A DNA stretch of 64,000 bases, from NCBI RefSeq assembly GCF_002104765.1, contig NZ_NCXM01000027.1, forward strand, positions 1-64,000, given 5' to 3'. The notes under the pieces were generated by a model. The model saw nothing but the letters and a program-made list of their open reading frames with translations. It did not search any database and was not told the origin of the DNA. This document shows positions 35,882 to 44,097 of the stretch, one piece after another (position 1 is the first letter of the stretch; each line of letters begins with the position of its first letter). A program made the position numbers and the translations under genes. This DNA is from Mycolicibacterium vulneris. GTDB lineage: Bacteria; Actinomycetota; Actinomycetes; Mycobacteriales; Mycobacteriaceae.

Positions 35882-35906
35882 GTATATTTTGCTGCGCAAA
35901 ATATAC
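35882..35906. promoter_or_regulatory. perfect AT-rich palindrome with 11-bp arms, probable operator
   Basis: Arms GTATATTTTGC and GCAAAATATAC around a 3-base spacer TGC. It stands out against a high-GC genome and lies about 110 bases before the NlpC/P60-like gene. No regulator gene is adjacent, other than the WhiB-like gene 1.3 kb upstream. A stem-loop in RNA is the alternative. Confidence 0.55.
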
Positions 35907-36003
35907 CGATGTGTAATAAGTTTGCTGTAGCTGCGGCGCACGTCATTGTCCGCATAGCGAATGACCTGCGCCACAAATTTTGGTTCGCAATAAATGTTAT
36001 TGC

Positions 36004-36009
36004 TAGCCT
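36004..36009 (+). promoter_or_regulatory. -10 element of a leaderless promoter
   Basis: TAGCCT, 8 bases before ATG 36018. Confidence 0.5.
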
Positions 36010-36017
36010 CCCTGCCC

Positions 36018-36512
36018 ATGGTCGTTATTGCAACATTGATGTCGTTGATCGGTCAGGTCTCCGGCACGCCTTATATTCCGGGTGGAGATTCGCCCGCCGG
36101 GACCGATTGTTCGGGACTCGCATCGTGGATCGCGAATGCGGCAACCGATAGGCCCGTTTTCGGAAATCGATTCAACACCGGAAACGAAGAGGGTGCATTG
36201 CTGGCGCGCGGCTTCCAATATGGAACCGCCCCCAACGCGTTGGTCATCGGCTGGAACGGTGGCCACACCGCGGTGACGCTGCCGGATGGAACGTCCGTGT
36301 CCAGCGGTGAGCGTGGCGGCGTGCACGTCGGTGGTCCGGGTGCCTACCAGGCCGGATTCACCCACCACATGTTCCTCCCGATGCCACCAGACGATGGTGG
36401 CGCGCCGCCGCCGCTGTTCGCTCCGCCGCCTCCCGCGCCGGACGCTCCGCCGCCGCCGGCCGTTTTGATCGACGCTCCCGCGCCACCGGCGCCGGCTCCG
36501 CCGGGTCCCTGA
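36018..36512 (+). CDS. NlpC/P60-like protein with proline-rich tail
   Basis: 164 residues. GTDCSGLASW (Cys31) and NGGHTAVTLPDG (His83) match the catalytic Cys and His positions of NlpC/P60 peptidoglycan hydrolases, in the compact form seen in mycobacterial proteins like Rv0320. The last about 45 residues are Pro/Ala-rich (PPPPAPDAPPPPA). The N-terminus is only a short hydrophobic stretch (MVVIATLMSLIGQV), so export is uncertain. An in-frame ATG at 35994 would add eight residues, including LLLASL, and would strengthen a signal sequence. Target presumably cell-wall peptide. Confidence 0.72.
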   Translation: MVVIATLMSLIGQVSGTPYIPGGDSPAGTDCSGLASWIANAATDRPVFGNRFNTGNEEGALLARGFQYGTAPNALVIGWNGGHTAVTLPDGTSVSSGERGGVHVGGPGAYQAGFTHHMFLPMPPDDGGAPPPLFAPPPPAPDAPPPPAVLIDAPAPPAPAPPGP

Positions 36513-36873
36513 TTTACTTTTTATCCGGTGCCCGGGGAATTGCGAATTAATAACAAATGGAGCGCAAAATCGGCGCCCATAATGGTTAGTGTTGCATCAT
36601 CGATCCGGTCGCTCCGCGCAATAGTGAAATGCTGCCGTTAAGGGTTGATTTGTGAGCTACGCCACTAACGGCGAAGGTCAGTCTGCGGCAACAGTGTGCT
36701 CATGTGTCATGTGTGACGCGTGAGCACACTTTGCTCTAGCCATTACCCAAGCAAACTACGTGGGCGTTCGGGGGCCGGACGCCGGCGTAGCGCCACCCAC
36801 GGGCGGATAGGCTGGCGCTGCCCGCGGAGACCGGGCGGACGTAACCGGAACAGCGAACCGAGGCGGGGCCGCA
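36513..36873. other. 361-base gene-free region with two inverted repeats
   Basis: No supportable gene. Inverted repeat one has arms GCCGTTA (36634-36640) and TAACGGC (36666-36672). Inverted repeat two has 10-base arms at 36693-36702 and 36721-36730. These may be transcription terminators or operators closing the accessory island before the core resumes. Confidence 0.5.
36693..36730. terminator. stem-loop with 10-bp perfect arms
   Basis: Arms AGTGTGCTCA and TGAGCACACT around an 18-base loop that itself contains GTCA-TGTG-TGAC. No U-run follows, so a factor-independent terminator of the mycobacterial type or an operator are both possible. Confidence 0.4.
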
Positions 36874-37197
36874 ATGATTTTCATCGTCGTCAAGTTCGAG
36901 ACCAGACCCGAGTGGACCGACCGCTGGCCCGAATTCGTCGCGTCGTTCACCGCGGCGACTCGGGCCGAAGAAGGCAATCTCTGGTTCGACTGGTCGCGCA
37001 GTCTGGACAACCCCGCGGAGTACGTCTTGGTGGAGGCCTTCCGCGACGATGAGGCGGGCGGAGTCCACGTCAACAGCGACCATTTCAAGCGCTTCATCCA
37101 AGAGGCCCCGCAGGCGCTGACGTCGACTCCCAAGATCATCAACCAGACCATCGATGCCACGGGATGGTCGGAGATGGGCGAGATGGCGGTCGAGTAG
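36874..37197 (+). CDS. antibiotic biosynthesis monooxygenase (ABM)-domain protein (Rv1117-like)
   Basis: 107 residues, one ferredoxin-like ABM fold: FIVVKFETRPEWTDRWPEFVASFTAATRAEEGNLWFDWSRS spans about residues 3-43, then EYVLVEAFRDDEAGGVHVNSDHFKRF with the conserved His. Members include YgiN-type quinol monooxygenases and haem-degrading proteins. The Asn/Trp/His of IsdG-type haem oxygenases are not clearly arranged, so a quinone-type or unknown substrate is more likely. GAGGCGGGG precedes the start. It marks return to the core order shared with M. tuberculosis. Confidence 0.87.
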   Translation: MIFIVVKFETRPEWTDRWPEFVASFTAATRAEEGNLWFDWSRSLDNPAEYVLVEAFRDDEAGGVHVNSDHFKRFIQEAPQALTSTPKIINQTIDATGWSEMGEMAVE

Positions 37198-37204
37198 TCC
37201 TCGA

Positions 37205-37885
37205 CTAGCCGACCGCGATCTCGATTTCCTCGCCCAGGGCGTAGCCCGGTGTGAGCGGAAGCCTGTCACCGCTCCAGAATGAGCCGGGATCGAAGTAGTT
37301 GGAGTACTTCTCGGTGGTGAGCAACCCCATTTCCTCGTAGGTGATCGCCACCGTCTCCGCGCAGTAGGCCGCCTCCAGGCCGAGCCTTTGGCGCTCCTTG
37401 CGTCGCTGCGTCGATTCGCGAATCTTCTTGTCCACGAGGGGGATTCCGCGCGCCCAGTCGTAGGCGTTCGGCAGCCGGCCGCGCAGCCACCGGCCGGTCA
37501 GCCGCATGGTGGTGGGAAAGGCGGTCCCGTCCATCCGGGCGATCACGCGCAGCAGCGTGTTCTCTTGCTCCCGGTCGGCCGGCGGAATCAGCTGGCGTAG
37601 CCAGCACCGCTGGTGGTAGCGCTGCGACCACTGCCGCACCGACTGCGCAAGGTCGTTGAGTTGCACGCCACGATGATTCGTCCCGGTCCACAGGTCGATG
37701 AGCTTGTCACCGAGTTCGGCGTGCCAGATCAATGGCGGCAGGTCGTCAATGGCCACCGTCATCCCGACGTGGTTCACCGGGCTGTTTGTCAGCGTCTGGA
37801 TGGCGCGGTCGGGTCCTGAACCGCCGCGAAATAACCAAAGGTCGCCGGTGCGGGTCTGTTCGAGCGCTTGGTTCAAAGTGAGCAT
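37205..37885 (-). CDS. permuted papain-like (YiiX/NlpC-P60-type) hydrolase, Rv1118c-like
   Basis: 226 residues from ATG 37883-37885 (MLTLNQALEQTRTGDLWLFRG). GDLWLFRGG, then NSPVNHVGMTV (His39) followed much later by AAYCAETVAITYEEMGLL (Cys175), is the circularly permuted order of YiiX/C92-type enzymes (His before Cys). Such proteins hydrolyse amides or esters on lipids or peptides. Substrate unknown. No signal peptide, so cytoplasmic. Upstream in-frame starts would add 37 residues of low-quality sequence and are not preferred. Confidence 0.68.
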   Translation of the reverse strand: MLTLNQALEQTRTGDLWLFRGGSGPDRAIQTLTNSPVNHVGMTVAIDDLPPLIWHAELGDKLIDLWTGTNHRGVQLNDLAQSVRQWSQRYHQRCWLRQLIPPADREQENTLLRVIARMDGTAFPTTMRLTGRWLRGRLPNAYDWARGIPLVDKKIRESTQRRKERQRLGLEAAYCAETVAITYEEMGLLTTEKYSNYFDPGSFWSGDRLPLTPGYALGEEIEIAVG

Positions 37886-38028
37886 CTTCGTGTAAGCCCG
37901 TCCGCCGCCGCGACTTTCGCGGCTGTCGTCGCCAATATGACCCCGCCGGTACGGCACGCGCGATGCGTTGCCGAACGTTGCGGGCACACAAGTCAATCAC
38001 AACCGGGCCATAGCGACCCGGCTGCGCA

Positions 38029-38034
38029 TAGCCT
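38029..38034 (+). promoter_or_regulatory. -10 element of a leaderless promoter
   Basis: TAGCCT, 6 bases before ATG 38041. Confidence 0.55.
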
Positions 38035-38040
38035 GGTGTC

Positions 38041-38250
38041 ATGCGCAATGTGTGGAAGTGGCTGGGATTGGCCGGTGCCGCCGGTGTCGTCGCCGGGGGC
38101 GCACTGGTCATCCGCGACCAACGCAAGCGGCGCGCATACACAGCCGACGAGGTCCGCGACCGTCTGCATCAGCGGTTGGCCGAATACAACGGGGACGGCG
38201 TTCAGTCCGGCTCGGAGTCGGACGGAGACTCGACGGCGAATAGGCGGTAG
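38041..38250 (+). CDS. small membrane-anchored protein
   Basis: 69 residues. One N-terminal transmembrane helix (WLGLAGAAGVVAGGALVIR, about 7-25) is followed by a basic patch RDQRKRR and a charged helix YTADEVRDRLHQRLAEYN. Probably an inner-membrane protein with a cytoplasmic tail. Its 3' end overlaps the convergent cyclase gene by 49 bases. Function unknown. The leaderless promoter and strong N-terminal structure support it as real despite its size. Confidence 0.72.
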   Translation: MRNVWKWLGLAGAAGVVAGGALVIRDQRKRRAYTADEVRDRLHQRLAEYNGDGVQSGSESDGDSTANRR

Positions 38251-39026
38251 GTGCCCGAAAAGCCCTTCAGCTCCACATTGCGTCCGTCGTCGAACCGGAT
38301 GCCGTCAGAATCGGAAAGCGCGTCTCGCACCGGCTGACTCACCAGAATCTGACCACCGACCGCTTGCGCGGCAACCCGCGCCGCCATTGCGACGTTGCGG
38401 CCGAACAGGTCATCGCCGCGGCGCACCGAACGGCCCATGTGGATGCCGATCCGGACGCGAATTTCCTCGTGCCGCTTGCGGTTTGCCTCCCTGCGCAACG
38501 CGCGCTGCAGGTCGAGACCGCACAGGACCGCCTGCTCGGCGCGCGCGAACGCGATCATGAATCCGTCGCCCTGGCTCTTCACCACATGACCGGACCGTTG
38601 CTGCACCAGATCCGAGACCAGCTTGTCGTGCGAGCTGATCAGCTTGACCCACGCCCGGTCGCCGATCCGCTCGTTGAGTGCGGTTGATTCCTCGATGTCG
38701 GAGAACAAGATCACCACCCGGCCGTCCGGGGTGACGCGGGCAAGGTCGGGTCGCTCGACTTCGGCCCAGTCCGCGAGGTCCTCGATGCTGCTGCGCATCG
38801 CCGCCCCGAAGCCCTCTTTGCGCATCAGGTTGGCGGTGTTCCACACCCTTTTGACGGCCTCGCGACCGCCCGACAGCAGCTGATTGCGGGCGTCGGTCCG
38901 CTGGCGCAGCTCGTCGAGCTCCACCTGACTGTGCACCAGCAACCGCCAGAGCACGATCAGCGCGACACCCTCGATCGCGGCAATCCCGGCCAGGAGGTAG
39001 ACCGTGACGTGCAGCGCGTCAGCCAT
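38202..39026 (-). CDS. single-pass class III adenylate cyclase (Rv1120c-like, full length)
   Basis: 274 residues. One N-terminal transmembrane helix (YLLAGIAAIEGVALIVLWRLL, about 10-30), a helical linker, then a class III cyclase domain with both metal aspartates (Asp110 in FSDIEES and Asp154 in KSQGDGFMIAF), purine-selecting Lys150, and RIGIHMGRSVRRGDDLFGRNVAMAARV. It makes cAMP. I chose ATG 39024-39026, with GAAAGG 9 bases upstream. Two longer starts exist. In M. tuberculosis the corresponding Rv1120c is a shortened remnant, so this genome keeps an intact version. Confidence 0.9.
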   Translation of the reverse strand: MADALHVTVYLLAGIAAIEGVALIVLWRLLVHSQVELDELRQRTDARNQLLSGGREAVKRVWNTANLMRKEGFGAAMRSSIEDLADWAEVERPDLARVTPDGRVVILFSDIEESTALNERIGDRAWVKLISSHDKLVSDLVQQRSGHVVKSQGDGFMIAFARAEQAVLCGLDLQRALRREANRKRHEEIRVRIGIHMGRSVRRGDDLFGRNVAMAARVAAQAVGGQILVSQPVRDALSDSDGIRFDDGRNVELKGFSGTYRLFAVESPSDSEPD

Positions 39027-39153
39027 GGCGGTCATCCTTTCAATGCGGTCCACTCAGGTTGTCGGCCCTATCTGCAGTGTCTAGTGTTGACTCCGCCGGC
39101 CGCGGGTAGTGATCTCAAGGGAGCCGATCGGGTGACTTTCGGGAGGAGCGGTT

Positions 39154-40563
39154 TTGGCCGAGGACGACACTAACCCATCTGACCTGCTGGTGATCTTCGG
39201 AATCACTGGTGATTTGGCGCGCAAGATGACGTTCCGGGCGTTGTACCGGCTCGAGCGTCGTGACATGCTGAACCACCCGATCGTGGGTGTGGCCAGTGAC
39301 GACATCACCATCGAGCAGTTGCAGGATCGGGCGCGCGACGCCATAAAGGCTTCGGGGGAGACGTTCGACCAGGCCGTGTTCGACCGGCTGGCGGACCGGC
39401 TGTCCTATCTGCACGGCGACGTCACCGACGCCGCCCTCTACACGCAGCTCGCCAAGAAGATCCCCTCGGACTCCCATCCGCTCTACTACCTCGAAATGCC
39501 GCCATCCCTGTTCGCGCCGATCGTGGAAAACCTGGCGAAGGCCGACCTCCTGGAGCGGGCCAGGGTGGCGGTGGAAAAGCCGTTCGGCCACGACCTGGAC
39601 TCGGCGCGTGATCTCAACGAGCGGCTGCGCGCGGTGCTCGACGAAGACCAAATCCTGCGCGTGGACCACTTTTTGGGCAAGCAGCCGGTCGAAGAACTGC
39701 AATACCTGCGGTTCGCCAACAACGGCCTGGCCAAGCTGTGGGACCGCGACAGCATCTCCGAAATTCACATCACCATGGCCGAGGACTTCGGCATCGAGGA
39801 CCGCGGCAAGTTCTACGACGCGGTGGGCGCCCTGCGTGACGTGGTGCAAAACCACCTCCTGCAGGTGCTCGCCCTGGTCGCCATGGAACCCCCGGTCGGG
39901 GGGAGCGCCGACGACCTGAACGACAAGAAGGCCGAGGTGTTCCGGGCGATGCCGGCGCTTGATCCGGAGCGTTGCGTTCGCGGGCAGTACCGTGGCTATA
40001 CCGACGTCGCCGGTGTGGCAGAGGATTCCACGACCGAAACCTACATCGCGTTGCGCACCGAGATCGACAACTGGCGCTGGGCCGGGGTGCCGATCTTCCT
40101 GCGCGCCGGAAAAGCGTTGCCGGAGAAGGTGACCGAGGTCAGGATGTTCCTGCATCACGTTCCCGGGTTCTCGTTCCTGCCCAACCGCCGGCCGCCCGAG
40201 TGCAACCAGATCGTGCTGCGCATCGACCCCGATCCCGGGATGCGGCTGCAGTTGTCCGCCCAGGCCGGCGATTCGTGGCACGACGTTCACCTGGACTCGT
40301 CGTTCGCCGAGGATCTCGGCGAACCCGTGCGGCCCTACGAGCGGTTGCTCTACGCCGCGTTCAACGGAGATCGCCAGTTGTTCGCCCGCGAAGATGCCAT
40401 CGAAGAGACATGGCGAATCGTGCAGCCCGTGCTGGACAAGCCGGGCCGCATCCACCATTACGACCAGGACTCGTGGGGACCCGAGGCCGCACAGGCGCTG
40501 CTGCGAGGTCACCACAGCTGGCAAGAACCGTGGCTGCCGCGTAGCAAGCCCACCCAACAGTAA
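39154..40563 (+). CDS. zwf: glucose-6-phosphate 1-dehydrogenase
   Basis: 469 residues. NADP-binding GITGDLARKM near the N-terminus, catalytic RVDHFLGKQ (His and Lys), VAVEKPFGHD and the C-terminal WRWAGVPIFLRAGK are diagnostic. It oxidises glucose 6-phosphate to 6-phosphogluconolactone, the entry to the pentose phosphate pathway and a source of NADPH. It starts with TTG 39154, with GGAGGAG 6 to 8 bases upstream. It forms an operon with gnd2, 14 bases downstream. Confidence 0.96.
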   Translation: MAEDDTNPSDLLVIFGITGDLARKMTFRALYRLERRDMLNHPIVGVASDDITIEQLQDRARDAIKASGETFDQAVFDRLADRLSYLHGDVTDAALYTQLAKKIPSDSHPLYYLEMPPSLFAPIVENLAKADLLERARVAVEKPFGHDLDSARDLNERLRAVLDEDQILRVDHFLGKQPVEELQYLRFANNGLAKLWDRDSISEIHITMAEDFGIEDRGKFYDAVGALRDVVQNHLLQVLALVAMEPPVGGSADDLNDKKAEVFRAMPALDPERCVRGQYRGYTDVAGVAEDSTTETYIALRTEIDNWRWAGVPIFLRAGKALPEKVTEVRMFLHHVPGFSFLPNRRPPECNQIVLRIDPDPGMRLQLSAQAGDSWHDVHLDSSFAEDLGEPVRPYERLLYAAFNGDRQLFAREDAIEETWRIVQPVLDKPGRIHHYDQDSWGPEAAQALLRGHHSWQEPWLPRSKPTQQ

Positions 40564-40577
40564 AGGAGACACCCACG

Positions 40578-41600
40578 ATGCAGCTTGGGATGATCGGCCT
40601 CGGCAGGATGGGCGCGAACATCGTCCGCCGCGTGGTCACAGACGGACACGAGTGCGTTGTCTACGACCACAACCCCGACGCGGTCAAGGCGATGGCGGGG
40701 GAGGACAAGATCACCGGGGTGTCCTCGCTGCAGGAGCTCGCCGAGAAGCTGACGGCCCCGCGGCTGGTCTGGGTCATGGTCCCGGCCGGGACGATCACCA
40801 CGGGTGTGATCGACGAACTGGCCAAGACACTCGACTCCGGAGACATCGTCATCGACGGCGGCAACTCCTACTACCGCGACGACATTCGCCACGCGAAGAC
40901 ACTGTCAGAGAGGGGAATTCACTTCCTGGACTGCGGAACAAGCGGCGGGGTGTGGGGCCGGGAACGCGGCTACTGCCTGATGGTCGGCGGCGACGACGAG
41001 GCCTTCTCGCACGCCGAGCCCATCTTCGCCAGCGTCGCACCGGGCGTCGACGCCGCGCCGCGCACACCCGGCCGGGACGGCGAGGTCGGGCAGGCGGAGA
41101 AGGGGTACTTGCACTGCGGGCCGGCCGGTGCCGGGCACTTCGTGAAGATGGTGCACAACGGAATCGAGTACGGCATGATGGCCTCGCTCGCCGAGGGGCT
41201 GAACATCTTGCGCAACGCCGACATCGGCAAGCACGTGCAGGAGGGTGACGCCGAAACGGCGCCGCTGTCGAACCCGGAGTTCTACCAGTACGACTTCGAC
41301 ATCCCCGAGGTGGCCGAGGTGTGGCGGCGTGGCAGCGTCATCGGTTCCTGGCTGCTGGACCTGACCGCGATCGCGCTGCACGACTCGCCCGACCTCAAGG
41401 AGTTCTCCGGCCGGGTCTCCGACTCCGGGGAGGGGCGCTGGACCTCCATCGCCGCGATCGAGGAGGGCGTGCCCTCGCCGGTGCTGACCACCGCGCTGCA
41501 GTCCCGGTTCGCCTCGCGCCAGCTCGACGACTTCGCCAACAAAGCGCTCTCGGCGATGCGCAAGCAATTCGGCGGGCACGCGGAGAAGCCGGCGAACTAG
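40578..41600 (+). CDS. gnd2: 6-phosphogluconate dehydrogenase, decarboxylating (short form)
   Basis: 340 residues, the shorter GndA/YqeC-type enzyme, which is usually NAD-preferring. N-terminal Rossmann motif GLGRMGANIVRR, VIDGGNSYYRDD, LDCGTSGGVWGRERGYCLMVGG and catalytic GPAGAGHFVKMVHNGIEYG (Lys and His). Produces ribulose 5-phosphate, CO2 and reduced cofactor. It has AAAGGAG before ATG 40578. Together with zwf it supplies two oxidative steps. The lactonase is not in the window. Confidence 0.94.
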   Translation: MQLGMIGLGRMGANIVRRVVTDGHECVVYDHNPDAVKAMAGEDKITGVSSLQELAEKLTAPRLVWVMVPAGTITTGVIDELAKTLDSGDIVIDGGNSYYRDDIRHAKTLSERGIHFLDCGTSGGVWGRERGYCLMVGGDDEAFSHAEPIFASVAPGVDAAPRTPGRDGEVGQAEKGYLHCGPAGAGHFVKMVHNGIEYGMMASLAEGLNILRNADIGKHVQEGDAETAPLSNPEFYQYDFDIPEVAEVWRRGSVIGSWLLDLTAIALHDSPDLKEFSGRVSDSGEGRWTSIAAIEEGVPSPVLTTALQSRFASRQLDDFANKALSAMRKQFGGHAEKPAN

Positions 41601-41613
41601 CCTCGCCGACCGG

Positions 41614-42477
41614 TCAACGGCGGTTGACGAACGCCACCACCGCGTCGCTGAACGCGTCGTTGTCGTCGCCGGCCGCGGTGTGCCCGGCGTTGGACAGCTC
41701 GACGAACTCGGCGCGCGGCACGGTGGCCAGGAAGTGCCGAACGCCCTCGGGGCTCACCACGTCGGACAGCTTGCCGCGGATCAGCAGGACGGGGATCGTC
41801 AGGTTCTTGGCGGCCTGCTCGAAGCTTTCGGTGCGCAGTTCGGGATCGTCGCCGGGCTTGGTCATGAAGGCGGGATCCCAGTGCCAATACCAGCGGCCGT
41901 CGCGCAGGCGCAGGTTCTTCTTCAACCCCTCGGGGCTGCGCGGCTTGCTCCGGTAGGGCAGGTAGGCGGCGACGGCGTCGGCGGCCTGCTCCAGCGAGTC
42001 GAAACCGTCGAGGCCGCTGAACATGAAGTCGCGGATGCGGGCGCTGCCGCCCTTTTCGAATCGGGGCACCACGTCGACGAGCACCAACCGCGTGACCTGC
42101 GCGGGACCGGCCCGGTGAGCGGCGAGGATGCCGGTCAGCCCGCCCATGCTGGCCCCGATGATCGTCACCGGCCGGCCGATCGCGTCCAGCACCCGCAAGA
42201 CGTCGCCGGTGAGCGTCTCGATCTCGTAGTCGGCGTCGGGGGAGCGTGCGCTGTCCCCGTGTCCGCGGGAATCCAGCGCCACCACGTGCAGTCCCTCGTC
42301 GGCCAGCGTCTGGCCGGTGTTTTTCCAGGAAAACCGGTTCTGGCCGCCACCGTGCAACATCAGGATGCTCGGTCGCCCGGCCCCGTCGGAGCCGCGATTC
42401 CATTCGTCGGCGACCAGGGTGATCCCGTCGACGCCGGCAAACTCAATCGTCTCGGGACTGCTGCTGACGGTACTCAT
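41614..42477 (-). CDS. bpoB: alpha/beta hydrolase (BpoB-like, Rv1123c)
   Basis: 287 residues. Oxyanion region LMLHGGGQNRFSWKNT, nucleophile elbow GASMGGLTG (Ser about residue 116), acid in LIRGKLSDVVSP and terminal catalytic His in NAGHTAAGDDND. The locus name bpoB implies a peroxidase, but relatives are mostly esterases or hydrolases, and the co-factor-free haloperoxidase activity of this fold is non-specific. Convergent with gnd2 (13 bases apart). Leaderless promoter predicted upstream. Confidence 0.85.
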   Translation of the reverse strand: MSTVSSSPETIEFAGVDGITLVADEWNRGSDGAGRPSILMLHGGGQNRFSWKNTGQTLADEGLHVVALDSRGHGDSARSPDADYEIETLTGDVLRVLDAIGRPVTIIGASMGGLTGILAAHRAGPAQVTRLVLVDVVPRFEKGGSARIRDFMFSGLDGFDSLEQAADAVAAYLPYRSKPRSPEGLKKNLRLRDGRWYWHWDPAFMTKPGDDPELRTESFEQAAKNLTIPVLLIRGKLSDVVSPEGVRHFLATVPRAEFVELSNAGHTAAGDDNDAFSDAVVAFVNRR

Positions 42478-42485
42478 GCGACCTG

Positions 42486-42491
42486 ACGTTA
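42486..42491 (-). promoter_or_regulatory. -10 element of a leaderless promoter
   Basis: TAACGT on the minus strand, 8 bases before ATG 42477. Confidence 0.5.
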
Positions 42492-42599
42492 CATAGGCCG
42501 GTTAAGCACTGTTGCGCGGGTGGACGAGGCGGTGAATTTTCGTCGCCGGCGGGGTCTATCAAGGGCAGAGACCAACGAGCCGTCAAGGAGGCCCCGGAC

Positions 42600-43076
42600 A
42601 TGCCATCGATCACCCCGTCGTTGTGGTTCGACGACAACCTGGAGGAGGCCGCCAAGTTCTACACCTCGGTGTTCCCCAAGTCGCACATCGAGGGCTTCAA
42701 CGAGACCACCGACGCCGGACCGGGGGAGCCGGGCACGGTCCTGTCCGGCAGCTTCGTGCTGGACGGCACCCGGTTCATCGGGATCAACGGCGGTCCGCAC
42801 TTCCGGTTCACCGAGGCGGTCTCGTTCACGATCCACTGCAAGGACCAGGACGAGGTGGACTACTACTGGGACCGGCTGAGCGACGGCGGCGAGGAATCGC
42901 AATGCGGCTGGCTCAAAGACCGCTTCGGGATGAGCTGGCAAATCGTCCCGGATCGGCTCTACGAACTGATCGGCGACCCCGACCGCGCGCGGGCGGCGGC
43001 GGCCACCAACGCGATGTATGGCATGCGCAAGATCATCGTCGCCGAGTTGGAACGAGCCGCCGCGCTGCAACGGTGA
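42600..43076 (+). CDS. PhnB / 3-demethylubiquinone methyltransferase-like VOC protein
   Basis: 158 residues. PhnB signature: PSITPSLWFDDNLEEAAKFYTSVFPKS at the N-terminus, VLSGSFVLDGTRFIGINGGPHF, VDYYWDRLSDGGEESQCGWLKDRFGMSWQIVP and a C-terminal helical stretch. Often annotated as 3-demethylubiquinone-9 methyltransferase, but the fold is glyoxalase-like, SAM motifs are absent and mycobacteria do not make ubiquinone. Function unknown. GGAGG lies 8 bases before ATG 42600. Confidence 0.88.
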   Translation: MPSITPSLWFDDNLEEAAKFYTSVFPKSHIEGFNETTDAGPGEPGTVLSGSFVLDGTRFIGINGGPHFRFTEAVSFTIHCKDQDEVDYYWDRLSDGGEESQCGWLKDRFGMSWQIVPDRLYELIGDPDRARAAAATNAMYGMRKIIVAELERAAALQR

Positions 43077-43184
43077 AAACTTCTGGTACAGCGACGGTTT
43101 GACCCTCTGTCGACCAGGGTCGGTGTGTCGCGCGGCCGCACAGGTTAGGTTGATCCCTGCGGAGACGTCGAGCAGGGAGTGAAC

Positions 43185-44093
43185 ATGGCGGAACCAGGCT
43201 GGATCGACGTGACCGGCCCTGCGGGGGATCTCAAGGCCCTCACCTGGGGGCCAGACGACGGTCCCATCGCGCTGTGCCTGCACGGCTTCCCCGACACCCC
43301 CTACGGCTGGCGCAAGGTCGCCCCCCGGCTGGCCGAGGCGGGGTGGCGGGTGATCGCGCCCTTCATGCGCGGATACGCGCCGTCGTCGATCCCGGTCGAC
43401 GGCAGCTATCAGGTGGGCGCGCTGATGGACGACGCCCTGCGGGTGCGCACGGCCGCGGGCGGCACCGAGAACGACGTGGTCATCGGCCACGACTGGGGCG
43501 CGATCGCCGGCACCGGCCTGGCCGCCATGCCCGACAGTCCGTTCACCAAGGCGGTGATCATGTCGGTGCCGCCGTCGGCGGCATTCCGCCGGCGCGGCGG
43601 TGGCGCGGCCGAGCGGGGCCGGCTGGTGGCCCATCTGGCGCGCCAGGTCTTCCGCAGCTGGTACATCATGTACTTCCAATTGCCTTGGCTGCCTGAACGT
43701 TCCGCGTCCTGGGTGTTGCCACTGCTGTGGCGCCGATGGTCGCCCGGTTATCGCGCCGACGAGGACTTGCGTCACGTCGACGCGGCGATCGGGGCGCCGG
43801 AAAGCTGGCGCGCGGCGCTGGGTCCCTACCGCGCCACCATTCGCAACACCCGGCCGTCGGCGCGGTACGCCGCCTTGAACCGGTTGTGGACCGAAGAACC
43901 CGTGCTGCCGTGCCTGTACCTGCACGGTCGCGACGACGGTTGCATGACACCGGCTTTCGCGCGGTGGGCCGAAAAGGTGCTGCCCGCGGGCAGCGAGGTC
44001 GGCATCGTCGAACACGCCGGCCATTTCCTGCAACTCGAGCAGCCCGACAAGGTCGCCGACCTGGTGCTCGGGTTCATCGGCTCACCGGGCTGA
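43185..44093 (+). CDS. ephC: epoxide hydrolase-type alpha/beta hydrolase (EphC-like, Rv1124)
   Basis: 302 residues. HGFPDTPYGWRKVAPRL is the oxyanion (HGXP) motif, VVIGHDWGAIAG carries the nucleophilic Asp typical of epoxide hydrolases, and the C-terminal His is in VEHAGHFLQLEQP. It would open epoxides to diols. Start ATG 43185 is preferred over the GTG at 43179 because AGGGAG overlaps that GTG. TAGGTT at 43145-43150 is a possible -10. Followed 4 bases later by the acyltransferase-like gene. Confidence 0.88.
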   Translation: MAEPGWIDVTGPAGDLKALTWGPDDGPIALCLHGFPDTPYGWRKVAPRLAEAGWRVIAPFMRGYAPSSIPVDGSYQVGALMDDALRVRTAAGGTENDVVIGHDWGAIAGTGLAAMPDSPFTKAVIMSVPPSAAFRRRGGGAAERGRLVAHLARQVFRSWYIMYFQLPWLPERSASWVLPLLWRRWSPGYRADEDLRHVDAAIGAPESWRAALGPYRATIRNTRPSARYAALNRLWTEEPVLPCLYLHGRDDGCMTPAFARWAEKVLPAGSEVGIVEHAGHFLQLEQPDKVADLVLGFIGSPG

Positions 44094-44097
44094 CACC

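Larger units (their letters stand above)
35687..36017. other. 331-base gene-free AT-rich stretch
   Basis: No supportable gene on either strand. GC content falls sharply: 26 of the 60 bases in 35941-36000 are G or C. It holds the perfect palindrome at 35882-35906 and the promoter of the following NlpC/P60-like gene. Confidence 0.6.

Noticed and set aside
36720..37052. Plus-strand frame before the monooxygenase
   Set aside because: It is in a different frame from the ABM gene, Arg-rich and without start signals.
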